DNA of 64,000 bases from the NCBI GenBank assembly GCA_037892935.1, contig JAYXKI010000006.1, positions 1,054,001 through 1,118,000 on the forward strand, given 5' to 3'. Under the pieces are notes generated by a model. That model did no database searches. It was given only the letters and a program-made list of their open reading frames with translations, and was not told where the DNA came from. Both the position numbers and the translations under genes were made by a program. This stretch comes from Phlebopus portentosus (taxonomy: Eukaryota > Basidiomycota > Agaricomycetes > Boletales > Boletinellaceae). Numbering within the stretch: position 1 is the stretch's first letter; every line of letters begins with the position of its first letter. Below are positions 58,378 to 64,000 of this stretch, in pieces.

Positions 58378-61128
58378 ATGATGGAAGAAAGCATCAGTTT
58401 GGAAGAGACCAACAAGATCCGTATTTCCCTTGGTCTCAAGCCTTTGACCGATGACAAGGCCCCTGCAGACTCCAAGGAGAAAGAGGCGGAAGAGAATTTT
58501 GCAAAGAAGAGAGAGGAAGAAGAGAAGGAAAGAGAGAAGAAGTACGTCACTCCTAGTTTGTGCATTCCATGCCATGTACTCACATGAGTCGTATATTTTC
58601 ATAGGAGGCTACAGGACAAAATTGCAAAGTGAGTATACTTTTCATAAGTATGGCATAGCCGATACTTCTACTATTCTTGCAGTTGAGCAGAATGCTCATT
58701 GACCTCTGTCGTTCAGGGTAAAGAACAAGCGTGAACTCAATGCATCGCTAAAAGGTGCTACATTGGGCGACGCAGACGTGGATACAGACAATACTTTGAA
58801 ATGGATCAAGAAGGCGAAGAAGCGAGAAAAGGAGCTCGCGAGGAAGAGGATGGTGGAGCTCGAGGATATGGACAAGCAATTCCAGGGCGACGAGTACACT
58901 GAAAGTATGTGGTCTTTACAAGATTTGGCACAACGTTGCTTACTGAGCTGTGACTCGTTAGAGGACCTTGAGGGTCTGAAAGTCGCCCACGACCTAGAGG
59001 AGCTCCATGAAGGCGAGGACCGTATTTTGACTCTTAAAGATAGTCGAATCCTTGAAAATGAAGGTTGGTTTTGTTTGGAAATTTCCCTTGAATCATTTCT
59101 GATCGTTACCTCACAGAGGATGAGTTGATGGACGTGGAATTGGCCGAGAGTGAACGTGCAGAGAAGAATAATGAACTCAAAATCAAAAAGAGAGATTATA
59201 AAGGCTATGATGATGAGGAGTTTAATGAGGGGCAAGCTGGTGTTCGACGGTCCATTCTCGCCAAATATGATGAAGATCTGGAGGGCTCGAAAGAGACGGT
59301 TCGTAGCATTCCATATCTTCTAGATCTGTATTGATCTTTGAAACAGGGCTTTCGCCTAGGTAGTAACCTTCCTCGGAAATCTGCGCAGCTCAAGGAAGAA
59401 CAAGAGAAGGCCGCAGCTGCCGTCAACAAGTCTTTACTCTCGATTGACTATGCAAGTAAGTAGACGTGATTCATTGCAACATATTTGTCGGGTACGGCTG
59501 AGCTCTTATATTTCTAGAGAACATGGAGGTCGCAGATTATCTGCAAGAAGGCGACATTGGCTTCAGGAAGCCTAAAACCAGGAAGAAGCGTCCTTCTCGC
59601 CGGGTCGCCGAAAACTCTGATATCCCCCTCGTGAACGGCGAGACTGGCATGGATGTTGACGAGAAACCTTCTCGCAGAGCACGAAACCTGGATGACAATT
59701 TTGTTGATGACGATGAACTTCAGGCCTCTCTTGCGAGACAACGGCGAGCTAAAACTATGCAAAAGCCTAAGGTTCTGACTCAAGAAGAAATTGCAAGGAA
59801 ACGTACGTGCCGTCCTTCTCTTCTTTTTCCCCCTCTTTGACCGCTGTATTCGTATTTCAGTTGCGGAAGAGCGAGCTCGAGCAAGCGCAGCTCCGGAAGA
59901 TGGCATTATTAAAGTTGAGGAAACCGAAGAGGAATCTGGTCTTATATTCGACGACACCTCAGAATTCGTTCGCTCTGTTCAGTATGAGCCTGTCAAGGTG
60001 AAGGTGGAGGCGAGTTCGAAACCTAGAGAAGCATCTGTGAAAGTCGAAGACACCCAGGTTGACATACACATGGCGGATGCAGAGGAACTTAGTGAAGTTG
60101 AGGCTGGTGAGGTGACAATGAAGGAGGAGGAAGACGAAGAGGCTATGCTCCATGCGCTCGAAGGTGTTATGCAAGCTGCGGAGTCGGAGGTCAAGAAGGA
60201 AGGGAATGAAGACGCGGAAGTTGGGACGGCGGCTGAGCAGACTTATGGTGCTGGGCTTGCGTCAACTGTCAAGGTTTTGCGATCACAGGGATTGCTGGCG
60301 GCTGCCTCCGATGACGTTAAGGAGAGAGAGCGAATACAAAAGCAACGAGATCTGTGGCTTGCAGAATACCGCGCTCGCATTGCTTTGCGTGAGCTGGAAC
60401 GCGTGAAGGCGAAGGGAGAGAAGAAGGACCAGGCGCAGCGTGAATACGAGAACCGATTACGAGAACAGCAGGAGGCACGCGGGGCTATGGAATTATTCAG
60501 GGATTACAAGCCAGACGTCAACATCGTATACCATGACGAGTTCGGTCGAGAACTGACTCCCAAAGAAGCGTGGAAGGCATTGTCGCATCGCTTCCACGGA
60601 AAGGGATCTGGAAGGATGAAGACCGAGAAACGATTGAAGAAGATTGCGGAAGAGAAGAAGAAAGAGGCTATGTTGAGTGGGGACACACCATTATCTATGA
60701 ACCGTGCATTCCAGATGAGACAGGAGAAGACTGGGCAAGCGCATTTCGTGCTATCTGTAGGGAACAGAGGCACGGTCCCTCAAGCTACCGAGTTCCTTGA
60801 ACCTCCAACTCTGTCTAAGGGCAAGACGGAGAAGACGAAGAAAAAGAAGAACGCAGCGAAAGAGCAGGCGGCAGCTGCCGTCGACATGACCGGATTTACC
60901 TCTATCCCTCCTTCGCGACCCCTGTCGTCTAGTCCAGGACCTGGCAGGAACTCGAATTCACCCGCGCCGTCTATGATGAAGTCTAGTTTCTCTCAAGTAT
61001 CGGAGCCTGTATCGGAAACGGCTACACCTGTTTCAGGGGAGCGGACGAAAGTTGCCTTTGGATTCAGTACAAAGCGGAAGGCGACTGAAGATGGGCTTGG
61101 GACTCCGCCAGCAAAGAGGCGATGGTGA
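58378..61128 (+). CDS. SNU66: SART-1/Snu66 tri-snRNP spliceosome protein
   Basis: A U4/U6.U5 tri-snRNP component needed for pre-mRNA splicing. It starts MMEESISLEETNKIRISLGL followed by KPL, the typical SART-1 N-terminal signature. Family motifs: TLKWIKKAKKREKELARKRM, LKVAHDLEELHEGEDRILTL with DSRILENE, YDDEEFNEGQAGVRRSILAK, LGSNLPRKSAQLKEEQEKA, and the C-terminal YHDEFGRELTPKEAWKALSH with RFHGKGSGRMKTEKRLKKIA and ETPLSMNRAF-like TPLSMNRAFQMRQEKTGQAH. It ends GLGTPPAKRRW. About eight exons; the last, 59862-61128, is the longest. A second ATG directly follows the first (58381). No frame breaks were found. Confidence 0.9.
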
Positions 61129-61294
61129 CTGGGTCCCGTCTTTCTATCAATCTTTTGTTGTAATACCGTCACATTCAATACTTAGACGCTATGTTGATGA
61201 GGATGACAGAACTGCCTCGACGTTACGTAAGAAGTCTATTAGATGTAGAGATTTGAAGGTGGACGATCATTCTTTCCTCTTCAAGTCACGTAGT

Positions 61295-62182
61295 ATGGCA
61301 CCCTGTAAGACCTCTAAACCCATCAAAGTGCGAGTACCTCGTCACAATGCACAGAGACTCGGTCCATCGTTGACCTCGACGGTGCGCTTGGTTGCGACTC
61401 GTGAGAAGAAATTGGTACAGCTACCTCCGCCTGTTGCTGAGCTCCCAAGTGTGACTGGTGCTTCACTGGTATGGATTGGCTTTTGAGTCTATAGATTGGA
61501 AAACGATTTTCTTATTGAAACGGCGTGTAGGAAAATGCTTCGGAGTGGAATTCGCTTTTGCTTAGTGCGAGGGCGCAGAGAGGTCCGTTCTGGGATGTCA
61601 GCACGCAGCAGTACGTTCTCTCGCTTCTTTACCCGAGTGAAGCCTCTAAAGGATATTCCTTTTCACAGATTTCTCGTAGAGAAGGAGTCAGAGCTTTACT
61701 ACAACCCTACTTCTTTACTGGAGGCAACCCGCGCGCTGACAGCAAACAACAAAACCTCCCAATCATCCACTTCCAACTCCGCTCCTAGCGGCTCGCAGCA
61801 GCAGCAACACCAGCAACAACACCAGCAACAGCAACGACACCAGGCGCCTCAGACTCCTCAACAACAACAGCAACTTGCAGCTCAGCAAGCCCGTCAAGTC
61901 GCCTTTGCTAACCAACAGCAGTTCGGCGCGTTCATGGGGAACAGTACACCTGTCATGCACGCTACGCCTACGCGCGGACCACCTGGAATGCCTAGTTACG
62001 GTGGTACACCTGGTAGTGCTGTGGGAACTCCGGGACAGTACTTTGGCGATATGGGCACCCCGACACGCCCTGGTGGGATGATGAATGGTGCTGTTGGCGT
62101 TGGTGCGGCTGGAACACCTGACATGTATGGACGCAGGATTACAAGAGGGATGGCTGATGGTTTTCCGGGATTTACTGGTTGA
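61295..62182 (+). CDS. Gln-rich protein of unknown function
   Basis: Two introns give a continuous frame: one at about 61469-61530 (GT to GTGTAG) and one at 61611-61671 (GTACGT to CACAG), joining WDVSTQQ to FLVEKESELYYNPTSLLEAT. It starts MAPCKTSKPIKVRVPRHNAQ. The N-terminal 120 residues look folded, with VTGASLENASEWNSLLLSAR. A Gln/His-rich tract follows, encoded by CAG/CAA repeats at about 61796-61890, then a Gly/Pro/Thr-rich tail ending RRITRGMADGFPGFTG. Composition suggests a nuclear, transcription-type protein, but no family is recognised. It starts only 166 bases after the SNU66 stop, so the promoter must be short or overlap that gene. Confidence 0.6.
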
Positions 62183-62346
62183 ACTGTAAACTGTGTTGTG
62201 TCGCTCTTCTACATGTATTTTAGACAATATAGAACTCTTATTTGTAGTTGCTCTGTTCGTAACATAACTTATACATTTCGCTGTTTCCAAGTGACTATCT
62301 TGTAAATGAAAAGGTGAGGTGAAAATGCATGAGAGCTTATACTAAG

Positions 62347-63625
62347 TTATAGATCTTCGACGCTTTTTATAGAAAGCTCCCTTGCTAATACGCATCGCCC
62401 CTTGTCTCTGCCCTTTGGGCTTTCGAAAGCTTTCACCAGGGAGCCTTGCCCTTCATCCGGCCTAAAGAGAAGTTACTGATCAGTATGATATGACCCTGCT
62501 GAGCCGACAATACATACCATTTAACAGTGTGGGCATTCTTGTCAAGAGCTACCTTTATCGTCGCCCATGAGAATCTGACCAAGGATGGATAACCAAATGT
62601 CGGTTCGATGGCATCTCGTAGCCATGCTTGAGTCTTCGGGTCTGTGTAGCTTCATAAGAACACTCAATATACATCTGGCTTCATTCCAGACTTACCTGAC
62701 GGATACCCGCTCCCTCTTTCATCAGGCCACGAGTATTGAGGACTGGACTCGTGCTCCTCGAATGCCCACCCGGTTATCCAGGCGTCTCGAGTCACTTTCG
62801 CTGCAACACTAGCAGCCCCGACGATCTTGAACTTCGAGTCCGCTTTTGCGGTTACTGTGAAGGATATCCCGGGGAAGAGATGGGACAGATGTTTCTCGTA
62901 GGACGATGTATTTCCAAGCGCATCGACATATACCTAGATGACTTCAACATGAATAGGCATACATCTACATGTATGATGTATGCTCACCTCTGACAATGTT
63001 ATTCCCTGATCAAGGACTTCTTGTATGAGGGTGATTGTCGCATTTTCAGCCTGTTTGTTTAGATTAGTTGGAGGTCTTCGAAGCATTCCACTTGATATTG
63101 CTTGCGGACTATGCCAAGTCAGTGATCAATCGGCGTAAAGGTGGCTATGAATCGCTTACCTTATTACTCTGACAGACCAAGCTAGGTTTTCTGGATCTGA
63201 ACCAAGGATCTCGAGTAGTCCCGTACGGTTATCATGTGTAAGAGTCTTTGAATCTTGAAATCATCAGCTTTCTTTACAATGAAAGGCCTACCCGAAGCTA
63301 ACGCACCAGCAAAACCAAGTTCTTCCAACTGGCTCTTGTAAGCAACGGGACAATATGCAACACCATATACCATAGGCCCTAAAGCAGGTCCCCTTCCCGC
63401 TTCATCTACACCAAGCATGTAAGGGCCAGCGGCAGTTGGTTTCGGAGAATGATAGGAATACGTTTCAGTCAAAGGACGAAACGGGGTAGGCAGCGAAGGG
63501 ATTGCGCCAGAGTGTGCGGTGCTCGCGTCGACGGTGACATCTTGGTCTTGCGATTCTTCGATAACTTCAGAGTCTTGGGTTTCAGGGAGGTCTGTCTGCA
63601 AGCTTGAAGAGGTAGATATGGCCAT
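62347..63625 (-). CDS. RNH201: Ribonuclease H2 catalytic subunit
   Basis: Cuts RNA in RNA:DNA hybrids and removes misincorporated ribonucleotides from DNA. Exon 1 starts MAISTSSSLQTDLPETQDSE, a disordered leader. The catalytic start is GPYMLGVDEAGRGPALGPMV (Asp-Glu of DEAGRG), then YGVAYCPVAYKSQLEELGFA. An intron with donor GTGCGT follows, and then DSKTLTHDNRTGLLEILGSD. After further introns come ISSGMLRRPPTNLNKQAENA, YVDALG with another active-site Asp, and a DAW helix from the family motif ADSKF..VAAKVTRDAW. The end is FESPKGRDKGRCVLARELSI then KSVEDL. Minus-strand exons run down to 62347. Two ACGCGT sites in a palindrome lie about 65-80 bases upstream of the ATG. Confidence 0.9.
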
Positions 63626-63688
63626 ATCGCTATTGTTAACAAAAAGTAAGAATAATGGAAGGAATAGTTTAGTGGGACCTGGACATGA

Positions 63689-63704
63689 ACGCGTCGCGAC
63701 GCGT
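63689..63704. promoter_or_regulatory. Palindromic double ACGCGT upstream of RNH201
   Basis: ACGCGTCGCGACGCGT is a perfect 16-base palindrome with two MluI-box cores, about 65-80 bases upstream of the RNH201 start. MBF binds ACGCGT to activate S-phase genes in yeasts. Activity here is inference. Confidence 0.4.
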
Positions 63705-63932
63705 CTCGTGGGAACCGGAGTGTGCCGAGTTGTATCTGCTTCCCGCTACACGCGCGCACACCGAGTTTAACTCAATCTTCCATCTTTCATTTCCGGGGTT
63801 CGTGGCCTCGAAGAAAAGTCACGAAAAAAACGCTTTTTTATTCCTGGATCATCGGCTACTGGCTACATCTCTAGTGGCTGATGTTTGCCGTGCCCATCAT
63901 GCGTGACTCTTGTTTCACGTGTCGTCACAATC

Positions 63933-64000
63933 ATGGTCTCGGAGCAAGAACAGCGGACACCGGCTGCCAATGCTCAAGAATGTATACGGCATGCAGGTCG
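63933..64000 (+). CDS. Possible start of a divergent gene, cut by window
   Basis: An ATG opens a frame to the window edge encoding MVSEQEQRTPAANAQECIRH. It is divergent from RNH201, as expected for a shared promoter. Only 22 residues are visible, so the product is unknown and the start may be wrong. Confidence 0.25.
   Translation, partial: MVSEQEQRTPAANAQECIRHAG

Overview
This is a nuclear genomic window from a filamentous basidiomycete, most likely an agaricomycete mushroom. The evidence is dense genes with many 45-70 base GT-AG introns on both strands, a DUF6533 membrane protein of the mushroom-expanded type, F-box and other agaric-type hypothetical proteins, and fungal orthologues such as PHO84, ILV5, LYS4, SNU66, ACL4 and SVF1. 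The species cannot be named from the sequence. Roughly 24 protein genes are supported, plus at least three DNA-transposon-type insertions. No rRNA, tRNA, CRISPR or prokaryotic feature was seen.

Layout. 1-13 kb is accessory and repeat-rich: a truncated hypothetical gene, a weak coding remnant, a DUF6533 gene, then a 3.3-kb element with long inverted repeats that encloses the C-terminal part of an SMC1 cohesin gene, then a PHO84-type phosphate transporter and a 659-bp hAT-like MITE with a perfect 8-bp target duplication. 13-25.8 kb carries a LENG1/CIR_N protein, ILV5 (valine/isoleucine synthesis), a trimethyllysine dioxygenase (carnitine synthesis), LYS4 (lysine synthesis) and a TBC Rab-GAP. 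26-35 kb carries a glycosylated single-pass membrane protein, COA6, RIX7 and a DPB11/Rad4 BRCT scaffold. 35-47 kb carries a repetitive glycine-zipper protein, PPE1 methylesterase, mitoribosomal uL30m, a pogo/mariner-like MITE and an arrestin-like protein. 47-64 kb carries a formamidase behind a GATA-site cluster, SVF1, an F-box gene with an internal stop, an agaric hypothetical, ACL4, an RMND1 homologue, SNU66, a Gln-rich unknown, RNH201 and the start of one more gene.

Most genes are housekeeping genes in mixed or divergent arrangement, and no secondary-metabolite cluster is present. The parts that need a second look are the SMC1-carrying inverted-repeat element, the glycine-zipper protein, the two well-defined MITEs, and a set of single-base frameshifts in genes that should be essential (ILV5, LYS4, DPB11, uL30m, the TBC-GAP). 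The frameshifts suggest assembly indels, so those reading frames should not be taken at face value. Exon positions were worked out by hand from splice signals and protein-family fit.
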